From: Desulfovibrionaceae bacterium | GTDB lineage: Bacteria; Desulfobacterota; Desulfovibrionia; Desulfovibrionales; Desulfovibrionaceae | DNA length: 64,000 nt | Assembly (NCBI GenBank): GCA_029008115.1 | Contig: JAQXJC010000034.1 | Location: forward strand, 1-64,000 | Reading direction: 5' to 3' | Shown here: one piece after another, positions 53,501 through 61,729 of the stretch | How positions within the stretch are numbered: position 1 is the stretch's first letter | Layout of the letters: each line of letters opens with the position of its first letter | The notes under the pieces: generated by a model | Seen by the model: only the letters and a program-made list of their open reading frames with translations | Database searches by the model: none | Told to the model about the DNA's origin: nothing | Translations under genes and position numbers: made by a program

Positions 53501-53914
53501 AGCCGGTGCTGTGCCGGCCAGTTCACGGACAGGAGAATCCTGCTGGCGGAAGACAACGACCTGAATGCGGAGATTGCCATCACGGTTCTTGAGGAGGCCG
53601 GTTTTTCCGTGGAGCGCGCTGCCGACGGCATTGCCTGCGTGGACATGCTGGAGAAGGCCGAGGCGGGATACTATGATCTGATCCTCATGGACATCCTGAT
53701 GCCGAATATGGACGGCTACAAGGCAACGCGCACCATCAGGGGCATGGCGGATGTGCGCAAGTCCGGCATTCCCATCATTGCCATGACGGCCAACGCCTTT
53801 GAGGAGGACAGAAGAAACGCCATCCAGGCCGGCATGAACGGGCATCTGGCCAAGCCCATTGTCATCAGCGAGCTCATGGGCGCCGTCTCCTCGGCGCTGT
53901 CCCGAAAGGGGTGA
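50510..53914 (+). CDS. Soluble hybrid histidine kinase: PocR sensor, four tandem PAS-like modules, HisKA-HATPase, receiver
   Basis: An 1134-residue signalling protein without membrane segments. Residues about 10-105 are a PocR-type ligand domain with Cys50, Cys63 and Cys77 and the GKVLAGQ end. Four near-copies of one module follow, centred on the invariant YSYN (Tyr190, 335, 478, 621; period 143-145) and ending with ILGRDIT/ILGRDVT. HisKA has His764 in NMSHDIRTPMNAIMG; HATPase shows ..EDSGIGI.. and HGTGLGM; the receiver has Asp1061 in LILMDILMPNMDG and Lys1115. GGAG precedes the ATG at 50510. PocR domains are proposed to sense small hydrocarbon derivatives. There is no response regulator beside it; a phosphorelay to an unlinked partner is inferred. 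Confidence 0.9.
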   Translation: MNELTLQNFCDISQLYALLDNWSKSTGISAVIVDRDGRRTSESFGMTEFCAMVHASEKGMAYCQSTWKKQHVGVYECPMGFYDFAIDITLPDGRNLGKVLAGQACAQEQDEEKILGNAVALGIDREKARAALARMSRKTLDEIDTSYALLKEILNFFIEKNYSVWKANRELSRAPAKQDRILSQITKIMYSYNLTVDLETGAYSLITGTGMERTVAEYSRHENFAELKDFHDSIVHPAYLKRFLALLDFRAAQERASEDGFCGTLEYPILYPGQEEFEWHEVNVFIGTDAKGVRVANILGRDITAAHNAQERSERELRAAAAKNKILSELTKMLYSYNLTLNLRTGKYSMIVGTGMTKFMEIFKSTDDYETAYHEKIQYIAPEDAIQFAGIASLGALRVRANANGFIGNLEYGAITDHGNEWHEINIFISTNEFGEPVANILGRDITEAHKRQEQRKIAQKAAIARDQLLSGVTKMLYSYNLTVNLETWKYSLITGTGMKSMVQLLADNDDYIILSAKLSHKMKGSDMGQLRSLIGVRALQEKKDESGFAGSVSCEVIFNGVSEWHEVNLFIGTNEEGVPVAHILGRDITGAHKAQERRENELKAAAAKDQILSNITKTLYSYNVTLNLNSGKYSLIVGTGMERFVQIFASTDDYETAYGKKVGFVTDDYVDAFSDFSSLAALRGRMHEKGYLGNLEYAVRTDQGQEWHEINVFIGTDENGEPIANILGRDVTEAHDKADTKAQLEIANAANAAKSTFLFNMSHDIRTPMNAIMGFTNLLEKHLDNKEKARSYIKKIQTSNAFLLSLINNVLEMAKIESGKSAVDEIYWNVVQFNDSLCSIFESQMLEKNIEFTRTIQVEHSEVLCDETKLREIFLNLLSNALKYTPAGGRVCMRLTELPSDKPGYALYRTVVEDSGIGISAAFLPHMFEEFTRERTSTESKVHGTGLGMPIVKKLVELLGGTIEVESQIGRGTKFTVTLPHKIAPRKNAGQHAAEDSRCCAGQFTDRRILLAEDNDLNAEIAITVLEEAGFSVERAADGIACVDMLEKAEAGYYDLILMDILMPNMDGYKATRTIRGMADVRKSGIPIIAMTANAFEEDRRNAIQAGMNGHLAKPIVISELMGAVSSALSRKG

Positions 53915-53944
53915 GAGACTGGCGCGTGCCTGAAACACGCAAAG

Positions 53945-53982
53945 GCATCGGGGATGCGGCATATTGCGGCAAATCCCGATGC
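53945..53982. terminator. Hairpin between convergent kinase and PFK-2 genes
   Basis: GCATCGGG (53945-53952) pairs with CCCGATGC (53975-53982). There is no T run; it may end transcription from either side. Confidence 0.4.
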
Positions 53983-54000
53983 GTGCCTGCTTCCGTCCGC

Positions 54001-55206
54001 CTAGTACGGCACCAGCTCGAATAGTCTGCGTCTGGGCAGGCAGGAAATGTGGTAGTACTGATCCTGCGGCACAAAGGTGTAGGGGATGTCTTCCGCCCTG
54101 CGCCGCAGAAACAGGGAGAGCAGGACGCGGTTGATGGCCTGATGGCCGATAATCATCAGCGGATCATCCCCGGCAAGGAAGAGCGCCCGCTGCAACCCCC
54201 GCCGCACGCGTTCAAGCAGCATGGCGTAGCTCTCGCCGTTGGGATAGGCGTAGCGGTACTTGTCGGCATTGCGTTCCGCCGTCACCTGCGGCATGCGTTC
54301 GCGGATGTCGCAGTAGCGCATGCCTTCGCAGTCTCCGGCCCATATCTCGTCAAATTCCTTGAGCGCCATGTGATTGGCGCGGCCGCGGTGGGCCAGCAGG
54401 GGGGCGGCCGTTTGCAGAGAGCGCAGGCGTGTGGAGGTGAATATCCATGGAATATGCTTCCCTTCCATGTGGCGGGCCAGGGCCGCGGCCTGCTGCTGCC
54501 CCCGGACGCTGAGCGGCGGGTCTCCGCCAATACGGCCTTCAAGATTATACGGCGTTTGCCCGTGGCGGGCCAGAAAGAGCCGCCGCACCCATGTGGTGAC
54601 CAGAATGTCGCGGATGGGCGGATAATAGGGGCTGCTTTCGCAGGGCCGCTCCTCAAGAATGCGGTTGGCCGTGGCGTCCACCCGCAGCCAGAACCGCTCA
54701 TGCTCCAGCGGCTGGTACACGGATTCATAAAAGGCGATGCGCTTGATGAAGGAGGCATAGGCCTCCTCCGCCGTGCAGGCGGCATATTCCGGCAGGCGGG
54801 CCTTGCGGCGGATGCAGGCATCCTGAAGCAGCGGGTCCTCGTTCACGCATTCGATGAACAGCACGGGATAGTCCGTCAGGGTGGACTCGATGAGCGCGCG
54901 CCGCGCCGGGCGGGCGTTGGTGGCATCCAGAATGGCCACGTCGCCGCCGCAGGCAAGGTACTCCCTGGCTGCGGCCAGATTCTTGCGGCAGATATGCTCG
55001 CGGGCGTCAAAGCCGGCGGCGTTCCGCGGATCGTAGAAATCCGGGCTGGTGGACTGGGGGCCGAACATCTGCCGGCGCAGGTCGCCATTATTGAAGATGG
55101 CGGCATTGATGCCGTCCTCGCGCAGGCCCTCGCGGATGCGTTTGGCCAGCGTGGACTTGCCACGGGCGGGCAGACCCACCATGGCGACATAGAGTTTGGG
55201 AATCAT
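54001..55206 (-). CDS. 6-phosphofructo-2-kinase / fructose-2,6-bisphosphatase (PFKFB-like)
   Basis: A 401-residue bifunctional enzyme of a family typical of eukaryotes. The kinase half has the P-loop GLPARGKST (11-19), GDVAILDATNARPARR and the catalytic Lys135 in RRKARLPEY. The phosphatase half has RHGQT with His215, GRIGGDPPLS, FDEIWAGDCEG, the KYRYAYPNGESY substrate loop and IGHQAINRVLL. Both active sites look intact. It would make and break fructose-2,6-bisphosphate, an allosteric regulator of glycolysis in eukaryotes; the bacterial role is inferred. It overlaps the Nudix gene by four bases. Confidence 0.85.
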   Translation of the reverse strand: MIPKLYVAMVGLPARGKSTLAKRIREGLREDGINAAIFNNGDLRRQMFGPQSTSPDFYDPRNAAGFDAREHICRKNLAAAREYLACGGDVAILDATNARPARRALIESTLTDYPVLFIECVNEDPLLQDACIRRKARLPEYAACTAEEAYASFIKRIAFYESVYQPLEHERFWLRVDATANRILEERPCESSPYYPPIRDILVTTWVRRLFLARHGQTPYNLEGRIGGDPPLSVRGQQQAAALARHMEGKHIPWIFTSTRLRSLQTAAPLLAHRGRANHMALKEFDEIWAGDCEGMRYCDIRERMPQVTAERNADKYRYAYPNGESYAMLLERVRRGLQRALFLAGDDPLMIIGHQAINRVLLSLFLRRRAEDIPYTFVPQDQYYHISCLPRRRLFELVPY

Positions 55207-55631
55207 GCCTCCTGCTCCCGCAGGCCGGTGGAAGGAAGTGGCTGCGCGGCCAGATCGCGCACCAGCGGCAAATCCGCCTCAAGGAAGTCCAGCGCCAGCG
55301 CGTCGCGCGGTGTGGTCCAGCGCAGTACCTGCCCCTCGCGCGCCGCAGGCTCTCCGGCAAAGTCCGTTACATGGAAAAAGTGCAGGCGGACATGCAGGTC
55401 CTTGTCGGCATAGATATGTTCCACCGTGCGCCAGAGGGCGGCGGTACGCGGGTGCACGCCCAGTTCTTCCGCCAGTTCCCGATGCAGTGCCCCGGCCGGG
55501 CGTTCTCCCGCTTCCAGCTTGCCGCCGGGAAATTCCCAGCGACCGGCGTGCAGACGGCCCTGCGGACGGCATACGGCCAGATAGCGGCCGTCACGCCACA
55601 AAATGCCCGCCGCCACCTCAACGTATTTCAT
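55203..55631 (-). CDS. Nudix hydrolase, MutT-like
   Basis: A 142-residue phosphohydrolase. The Nudix box reads GGKLEAGE then RELAEELGV, matching GX5EX7REUXEEXGU. The segment GRWEFPGGKLEAGERPAGAL and the start KYVEVAAGILWRDGRYL suggest 8-oxo-dGTP or a related oxidised nucleotide as substrate, as in MutT. The overlap with the PFK-2 gene (ATGA) indicates cotranscription. Whether the two act together is unknown. Confidence 0.88.
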   Translation of the reverse strand: MKYVEVAAGILWRDGRYLAVCRPQGRLHAGRWEFPGGKLEAGERPAGALHRELAEELGVHPRTAALWRTVEHIYADKDLHVRLHFFHVTDFAGEPAAREGQVLRWTTPRDALALDFLEADLPLVRDLAAQPLPSTGLREQEA

Positions 55632-55657
55632 CTGCCCTTCCTCCTTGCAGGCCGCCG

Positions 55658-57643
55658 CTATTCCCCCACGCTCAGGGCCGCGCGGCGTGCCTCCAGGTCA
55701 TTGATGCGTGTTTCCAGCGCGGCCATCTCTTCCATGAGATCGTCCACGAGCGGGCGCAGTTCGTTGAACCGCCTGAGCAGGGCTGTGGCACGGGTGTTGT
55801 CCGCATAGACGGCGGGATCGGCCAGCTGCCCTTCCACCTCGGCCTGCTCGTTCATCCATGCCTCCAGCTGGGCCTCCTGCCGGGCATACTGCTCCTGTAG
55901 GGGCTTCAGCTCCTTGTAGAGGGCGTTGCGCTGCTCGGCCTGCGCGCGCTTGAGCTGCTTCAGCTCCTCGCGGGAAAGGGCCGGTTTGTCCCTGCCGGCG
56001 CGCGGGCCATCGTCTTCAATGCCTTTGGCGCCGGAGGCTGCCAGCTCGGCGCGGCGGGCCGCATCGTACCTGTCAAAATTCTCGTAGACAGTGATGCCCC
56101 TGGGGGAAAGGGCCCATGCTTCCGCGCCCACGCTGGACAGCAGCCAGCGGTCATGCGCCACCATGAGCAGCGTGCCTTCAAAGCCTTCCAGCGCGGTAAT
56201 GAGGGCCTCGCGGCTTTCCAGATCAAGATGGTTGGTGGGTTCGTCCAGCACGAGAAAGTTGCAGCGCGCCAGAAAGAGCGTGGCCAGCACAAGGCGGCTC
56301 TTCTCGCCGCCGGAAAGCGAGGAGACGGCGCGGTCGAAATACTGCTGCCCCAGCAGGAACAGCCCCAGCACGCTCATGAGCTCCTCTTCCGTGGTGCGCG
56401 GGTCGGAAAGGCGGCGTATCTCGCCCAGCACGGTGCCGTCGGCGCGCAGGGTTTCCAGCTGGTGCTGGCTGAAGTAGCCCATGCGTACCAGCGTTCCCAT
56501 CTGGAAGGAGCCGCCCGTGCGCTCCAGCCGTCCGGCCAGTACCTTCAGCAGGGTGGATTTGCCGCAGCCATTGGGGCCCACCAGCGCCACGCGCTGTCCC
56601 CGGAACAGATTGAAATTCAGCGCGGGCCACATGGCCTTGCCGTCCGGGAAGTGATAGGCCAGATCAACGGCGGAAAGCACGGTCTTTTCCGTAGGCGCCG
56701 GCTCCGGCCATTTGAACTGGAGCTCCCTGCGCTTTGCCTCGGGGCGGAGGTCTTCCAGCTCCTTCTCCAGCTTTTTGACCATTTTCATGCGTGATCCGGC
56801 CTGCCGGGCCTTGGTGGCCTTGGCGCGGAAGCGATCCACAAAGGCCTGCTTGCGCTCCAGTTCGCTTTGCAGGGCTTTGGCCTCGCGGGCGCGCTGGGCC
56901 TCATATTCATCCTGAAGCCGGAGGAACTGCGTATAGGTGGCCTTGCGGAAGACGGGTTTGGAAAGCCCCAGATAGAGCACATGCGTGCCGACGCGATCCA
57001 TGAAGACGCGATCATGCGCCACAAAGACCAGCGCGCCCTGGAAGCCCATGAGAAAGTCTTCCAGCCATTCCACGGCCTCGATGTCGAGGTGGTTGGTGGG
57101 TTCGTCCAGCAACAGGACATCCGCGCCGGCGGTGAGCACGCGGGCCAGCTTCGCCCGCTCCCGCCAGCCGCCGGAAAGCTGGCGCAGGGGCCGCGTCCAC
57201 TTGGCTTCGGAAAATCCCAGGCCGGAAAGCACGGTCTTGGCGCGGTGCTCGGGATTGTAGCCGTAGACGGACTCCAGCTCCGCCTGCCGGTGCATAAGCG
57301 CGGCAAGGCGGCTCTGATCGCCGTCGCGCGCGGCGACCTCCCATTCCTGCCAGAATTCGCTCCAGTCATGCAGCACGTCCTGCACGTAGGTGAGCAGGGG
57401 CGTGTCCAGCGCGGTCTCGTCCAGCTCCTGTTCCACAAAGCCCAGACGGCAGCCCCTGGGCAGGATGACGCGCCCGCCGTCCGGGCTTTCCGCGCCGGCC
57501 AGCATGCGCAGCAGTGTGGATTTTCCCGTACCGTTGGGGCCGCATACGCACAGCCGCACGCCGGAATCCACCTCCAGCGAAAAGCCGTTGAAAATGTCGC
57601 GTCCACCGAATGCCTTGGACAGCTCCTGAATCGTGATCTTCAC
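55658..57643 (-). CDS. ABC-F family ATPase
   Basis: A soluble protein of 661 residues with two ABC domains and no membrane segment. The first has GPNGTGKST, LSGGWRERAKLA and LLLDEPTNHLDIEA; the second GPNGCGKST, SLSGGEKSRL and LVLDEPTNHLDLESRE. A charged linker (about residues 235-300, the P-site tRNA interaction motif region) joins them. A long charged coiled-coil C-terminal tail (AEQRNALYKELKPLQEQY) resembles Uup/YheS/ABCF proteins. It acts on ribosomes; whether it is a housekeeping factor or an antibiotic-protection one is not clear. It begins one base after the epimerase stop. Confidence 0.9.
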   Translation of the reverse strand: MKITIQELSKAFGGRDIFNGFSLEVDSGVRLCVCGPNGTGKSTLLRMLAGAESPDGGRVILPRGCRLGFVEQELDETALDTPLLTYVQDVLHDWSEFWQEWEVAARDGDQSRLAALMHRQAELESVYGYNPEHRAKTVLSGLGFSEAKWTRPLRQLSGGWRERAKLARVLTAGADVLLLDEPTNHLDIEAVEWLEDFLMGFQGALVFVAHDRVFMDRVGTHVLYLGLSKPVFRKATYTQFLRLQDEYEAQRAREAKALQSELERKQAFVDRFRAKATKARQAGSRMKMVKKLEKELEDLRPEAKRRELQFKWPEPAPTEKTVLSAVDLAYHFPDGKAMWPALNFNLFRGQRVALVGPNGCGKSTLLKVLAGRLERTGGSFQMGTLVRMGYFSQHQLETLRADGTVLGEIRRLSDPRTTEEELMSVLGLFLLGQQYFDRAVSSLSGGEKSRLVLATLFLARCNFLVLDEPTNHLDLESREALITALEGFEGTLLMVAHDRWLLSSVGAEAWALSPRGITVYENFDRYDAARRAELAASGAKGIEDDGPRAGRDKPALSREELKQLKRAQAEQRNALYKELKPLQEQYARQEAQLEAWMNEQAEVEGQLADPAVYADNTRATALLRRFNELRPLVDDLMEEMAALETRINDLEARRAALSVGE

Positions 57644-58645
57644 CTACAACCAGCCTTCTTTCCTGTAGCCGGCCACGGCCTCCGCCATGCCGGCCTGCAA
57701 TGTCATGGCGGGCGCAAAGCCCAGCTCCCTGCGCAGGCGGGAAGCGTCGCACAGCCAGCCTTCCTGTCTGGCCTCGCGGTACTTGTCCCAGTTCCAGGAG
57801 GGCGGCCGCCTGCCGCACAGTCCCATATTTCCGGCCAGCGATGCCAGGGCGGCCGTGGCGGCCATAATCGGCAGGGGCAGGCCCAGCACGCGCGCTCTGC
57901 GGCCCACGGCAGCGGCCATGGCTTCGTTGAACTCCCGCATGGTGTATTCCCGTCCGTCGCTGACGTGATATACGCCATGAGCCTGCGGCTTCAGCGCGGC
58001 GATGACAGCCTGCGCCATGTCCCGCGCATGTACGGCGGAGACGGGGAAGGGCCGCCGCAGGCCCGGCACGACCAGCACGCCGCGCCTTGCTCCCTGGAAG
58101 CAGGGCAGCAGGCCCCTGTCGCCGGAGCCGTAGATGATGGCGGGGCGCAGAATGACCAGCCTGTCTCCCAGGTGGCGTGCGAAGGTCTGCTCCGCCATGA
58201 ATTTTGACCAGCCGTAGGCGGAGACGGGCGCGGGCACGGTGTCGTCGCCAACGCCGGGCGCACTGCCGCAGGGACCGGTAGCCGCGAGGCTGGAGACCAG
58301 AACCAGCCGCCGCAGGGAGGGAATGCCTGCCGCCGCACGGGCCAGCATGTCCGCCGCACGGGCATTGGCGCGCAGATAGTCCTGCCAGCCCAGCCCGAAC
58401 AGCAGGGCCGCCAGATGCACGGCCATGTCCTGCCCGGCAAGAGCGTCCTCAAGGCCCTCTCCCGTGGTGAGACTGGCACGGACGACGCGGACACCGCGCG
58501 GCAGGTGGGAAATATTCGAAGATGCGCGGGCGAGGCAGGTGATCTCCGCGCCGGCCCGGACAAGTTCCGGCAGCAGATGCCGCCCGACAAAGCCCGTGCC
58601 GCCCGTGACCAGCACGCGCGCGCCCTGAAGAAAGGATGCGTCCAT
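57644..58645 (-). CDS. NAD(P)-dependent epimerase/dehydratase (extended SDR)
   Basis: A 333-residue Rossmann enzyme with VLVTGGTGFVGRHLLPELV at the N-terminus and the catalytic YGWSK (Tyr-xxx-Lys) near residue 150. The reaction is not known. The gene overlaps the preceding GNAT gene by one base (TGATG) and is abutted by the ABC-F gene. In Caulobacter a similar SDR (CerR) works with a GNAT-family ceramide synthase; see findings. A general nucleotide-sugar or lipid reductase remains equally possible. Confidence 0.85.
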   Translation of the reverse strand: MDASFLQGARVLVTGGTGFVGRHLLPELVRAGAEITCLARASSNISHLPRGVRVVRASLTTGEGLEDALAGQDMAVHLAALLFGLGWQDYLRANARAADMLARAAAGIPSLRRLVLVSSLAATGPCGSAPGVGDDTVPAPVSAYGWSKFMAEQTFARHLGDRLVILRPAIIYGSGDRGLLPCFQGARRGVLVVPGLRRPFPVSAVHARDMAQAVIAALKPQAHGVYHVSDGREYTMREFNEAMAAAVGRRARVLGLPLPIMAATAALASLAGNMGLCGRRPPSWNWDKYREARQEGWLCDASRLRRELGFAPAMTLQAGMAEAVAGYRKEGWL

Positions 58646-59841
58646 CAGTCTTCCAGCTCCTTGCGGTAGATGCGGTAGCGCTTGGTGATGCGGCCGCCGA
58701 AATCTTCCATGAGATCGCATATGGGGGCGTTGTCTTCCAGCAGCCATGATCCTTCCAGCCACTGGAAGTCGGGATTGGCCCCGGCCTGTGTAAGCAGAAA
58801 GTCCACCAGCAGGAAGGGCAGCCCGGCCATGCGGAATTCCTCGCGCAGGCCGAACAGCACCACGCGCAGCCCCCGGCGCATGGCCTTGCGGGACATGCAG
58901 TAATGCCAGAGGGCGGAAAGGCCGATCCGGCCATCCAGCCGCCGGAGCAGGGGCGTCATGTCCGGCAGGGCGAGCATGCCGCCGGCGGGTTCTTCCTGTT
59001 CGGCGTCATTTTTATGGAAAAAGAGGACGAAGTAGCCGGGATCGAGGACGCTTTTCAGGTCTTTGACGTGATGGGCGGCCTCGGCGGCGCTCATGGGCAC
59101 GAAGCCCCAGTTCCTGGCCCAGCTTGCCTGATAGATATCCAGCATGATGCGGATGTCCGCTTCCAGCGTGGCTCTGCTGGACGTGCGGCAGGTGAACTCG
59201 CCGCGCCGGCGGAGGTGCTCCAGCTGCTTTTCCAGCCAGTCCGGCCGCACAAAGGATTCCCGCTTGATGGTGTAGGCAAAGAGGTCCTGCTCCTTGCGCA
59301 TGCCCCAGCCTTCCGCAAATTCAGCATAGTAGGGCGGGTTCCACGGCATCATGACGGCAGGCTCCTCGGTGAAGCCGCGCACCAGCAGGCCGCAGGTATA
59401 GTTGGTGGAGGGATTGAGCGGGCCGCGCAGATAGGTCATGCCCTCCGCCCGCAGCCAGTCCGCGGCGGCCTGGAAGAGCGCTTCGGCAGCCTCGCGATCA
59501 TGCAGGCATTCGAAAAAGCCCCATGCCCCGCAGGACTCGCCGGCAAAGCGGTTGTATTTCTCGTCCACCACGGCGGCAATGCGTCCCACCGTCTCCCCGC
59601 CGCGTCGCGCCAGAAAGAGACGGCCGCGCGCCTCCTTCCAGAAGGGATGCGCGCCTGTACTGTCCAGCAGTTCGCGTTCCTGCGTCCGGATGGGCGGCAC
59701 CCAGCGGGAGAGCAGCGTCGCGCCTGATGCCTGCGGAAAGGACGCCGGCTGGCTGGCGCGGCCATAGACCTTCCAGGGAAAGTCCACAAATTCCGCCAGC
59801 GCCACGGGAGTGAGAACGGGGGTTATCTGCACGTCTTGCAT
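58645..59841 (-). CDS. GNAT-fold N-acyltransferase-like protein (398 aa)
   Basis: A large soluble protein with an acyl-CoA N-acyltransferase fold. Key segments are TYLRGPLNPSTNYTCGLLVRGF, EEPAVMMPWNPPYYAEFAEGWG (core MMPWNPPYYAEF) and RKEQDLFAY. These resemble a group that includes the bacterial ceramide synthase of Caulobacter, but I cannot confirm this without a search. AGGAG precedes the ATG at 59841. Translationally coupled to the epimerase gene. Confidence 0.7.
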   Translation of the reverse strand: MQDVQITPVLTPVALAEFVDFPWKVYGRASQPASFPQASGATLLSRWVPPIRTQERELLDSTGAHPFWKEARGRLFLARRGGETVGRIAAVVDEKYNRFAGESCGAWGFFECLHDREAAEALFQAAADWLRAEGMTYLRGPLNPSTNYTCGLLVRGFTEEPAVMMPWNPPYYAEFAEGWGMRKEQDLFAYTIKRESFVRPDWLEKQLEHLRRRGEFTCRTSSRATLEADIRIMLDIYQASWARNWGFVPMSAAEAAHHVKDLKSVLDPGYFVLFFHKNDAEQEEPAGGMLALPDMTPLLRRLDGRIGLSALWHYCMSRKAMRRGLRVVLFGLREEFRMAGLPFLLVDFLLTQAGANPDFQWLEGSWLLEDNAPICDLMEDFGGRITKRYRIYRKELED

Positions 59842-60021
59842 GAGAGGGCTCCTGTTGCCGCGCGCGACCCTGCGCAGGGCTGCGCCTGCCGTGAAAATGC
59901 AAAAAAGTATAGGCGGAGAGTGCCGGGGGGTCAAGCCACCGGAAATGGTGCCCCGTGGTGAGGGCTGGGGCTGAGGCGGGTACGCTGTGCAGGAATGGAG
60001 GAGGCCGGTAGATATGCGGGT

Positions 60022-60044
60022 GGGGGCCGGCCTTGCCGGCCCCC
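60022..60044. terminator. Strong hairpin between tyrS and the GNAT gene
   Basis: GGGGGCCGGC pairs with GCCGGCCCCC around a tiny loop. It lies 35 bp after the tyrS stop, without a T run; it may end the tyrS transcript. Confidence 0.45.
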
Positions 60045-60078
60045 GCAGGGCTGCTGCACAGTGCGGGAATCGCCCGCC

Positions 60079-61275
60079 CTATCGGACAATAACCTTGAGG
60101 AAGCGCTTCTTCCCCAGCCGCACGACGTATTCCCCGGCGGGCAGGGGGGTGGCGGCATCGTCATGCCTGGCGCCATTGATGTTCAGCGCGCCTTCTCTGG
60201 CCAGGCGTTTGGCCTCGCCGCGCGACTTCACCATGCCGGCGGCCTCCAGAAAGATGGCGGGGGCGCTGTCATCGCCCGCGGCGCATTCGTGCACGGGCAT
60301 GTCGTCCGGCACACCGCCGCCGGCAAAGACGGCGTTGAAGCCCTGGCGGGCCTCGTCAGCGGCCTTTTCGCTGTGATAGCGGGCCACCATTTCGTGCGCA
60401 AGGTCTTCCTTGACCTTCTTCGGATGCAGGCTGCCATTGGCAACGCCCTCCCTGAGGGCGGCGATGTCCTCCAGCGAGCGGGCGGAGAGCAGCTCGTAAT
60501 AGGACCACATCAGCTCGTCGGAAATGGACATGACCTTGCCGAAGATGCTGTCCGGCGCTTCGCTGATGCCGATATAGTTGCCGTAGGACTTGGACATCTT
60601 CTTCACGCCGTCCGTCCCCACCAGCAGGGGCATGGTCAGGATGCACTGCGGCTCCTGCCCGTACTGCGCCTGAAGGCCGCGGCCCACCAGCAGGTTGAAC
60701 TTCTGGTCCGTGCCGCCCATTTCCACGTCGGCCTTCAGCGCGACGGAGTCGTAGCCCTGGCAGAGCGGGTACATGAATTCATGAATGGCAATGGGGGTGT
60801 GCTCCCGGAAGCGCTTTTCAAAGTCGTCGCGCTCCATCATGCGGGCCACGGTGTGGTGGGAGGCCAGGCGGATGAGATCGGCCGCGCTCATGGGAGAAAA
60901 CCAGCGGGAGTTGAATTCCACCAGCGTCTTCTGGGGATCAAGAATCTTGAAGACCTGCTCCTTGTAGGTTTCCGCATTGGCGATGACCTGCTCTTCGGTC
61001 AGGGGCGGGCGGGTGACGGAACGGCCGGAGGGGTCGCCGATGCGGCCCGTGAAATCCCCGATCAGAAAGATGACAGTATGCCCCAGCTCCTGGAAGTGGC
61101 GCATTTTGTGCATCACAACAGTATGCCCCAGATGCAGGTCGGGGGCTGTGGGGTCGAAGCCCACTTTGACGCGCAGAGGCGTGCCGCGGGAAAGCTTTTT
61201 ACGCAGCTCGCCTTCGTCGATCAGTTCCGCGACGCCGCGCTTGATTATGGTCATTTGACGGTCGATATCGGTCAT
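60079..61275 (-). CDS. tyrS: Tyrosyl-tRNA synthetase
   Basis: Class I synthetase charging tRNA-Tyr, 398 residues. The HIGH-like motif is HLGH in [15 protein letters not shown], the KMSKS motif is [12 protein letters not shown], and the tyrosine site includes [10 protein letters not shown]. The C-terminal S4-like RNA-binding domain begins near residue 335 ([19 protein letters not shown]). It belongs to the shorter TyrRS subclass of the type with KMSKSYGN. It lies downstream of the DUF4911 gene by 80 bp. Confidence 0.97.
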   Translation of the reverse strand: MTDIDRQMTIIKRGVAELIDEGELRKKLSRGTPLRVKVGFDPTAPDLHLGHTVVMHKMRHFQELGHTVIFLIGDFTGRIGDPSGRSVTRPPLTEEQVIANAETYKEQVFKILDPQKTLVEFNSRWFSPMSAADLIRLASHHTVARMMERDDFEKRFREHTPIAIHEFMYPLCQGYDSVALKADVEMGGTDQKFNLLVGRGLQAQYGQEPQCILTMPLLVGTDGVKKMSKSYGNYIGISEAPDSIFGKVMSISDELMWSYYELLSARSLEDIAALREGVANGSLHPKKVKEDLAHEMVARYHSEKAADEARQGFNAVFAGGGVPDDMPVHECAAGDDSAPAIFLEAAGMVKSRGEAKRLAREGALNINGARHDDAATPLPAGEYVVRLGKKRFLKVIVR

Positions 61276-61355
61276 CGGACTCTGTATGCTCCTCTATTTG
61301 GCACCGTGCGGGAATGCCGGGCCATGTCAAGCTGTGGCAGATATTGCCGGGGCTG

Positions 61356-61718
61356 TCAATCGGCACAGGGGCGCGGGGCCTCCTCCCGGTCATCCTCGCC
61401 AAAGGGCCATTCCTCCACACGGAACGGAATGCTGCGGGCCATGTCGTCCAGGGCGCGGCGCACGTTCTGCCCATCGTGCGGGGAAAAGAGCAGACGGAGC
61501 AGAGCCGTATCCTTCTCCAGCACGGTGAAGTAGGCCAGATTGTCGTAGGCCTCCAGCAGGAAGCGGAACATGCCCGTCTGTTCCGGCGCCAGCCGAATGA
61601 GCAGCGAGCGGCTGAAGTGCGGCGGCGGCAGGGCGGGGCCGGGTTTGCGCGGCCGGAAGGTACGTTTTTTCGGGGTGGGCGGCGCTGTCGGAACCTGTGT
61701 CATGCGATCCTGAGTCAT
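61356..61718 (-). CDS. DUF4911 domain protein
   Basis: A 120-residue soluble protein with a basic Pro-rich N-terminus (PTAPPTPKKRTFRPRKPGP). The segment RFLLEAYDNLAYFTVLEKDTALLRLLFSP matches DUF4911, unknown function. GGAGG lies near the chosen ATG at 61718, 11 bp after the azlD stop. The longer frame from 61979 would overlap azlD and is rejected. Confidence 0.7.
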   Translation of the reverse strand: MTQDRMTQVPTAPPTPKKRTFRPRKPGPALPPPHFSRSLLIRLAPEQTGMFRFLLEAYDNLAYFTVLEKDTALLRLLFSPHDGQNVRRALDDMARSIPFRVEEWPFGEDDREEAPRPCAD

Positions 61719-61729
61719 GTGTCCTCCTG

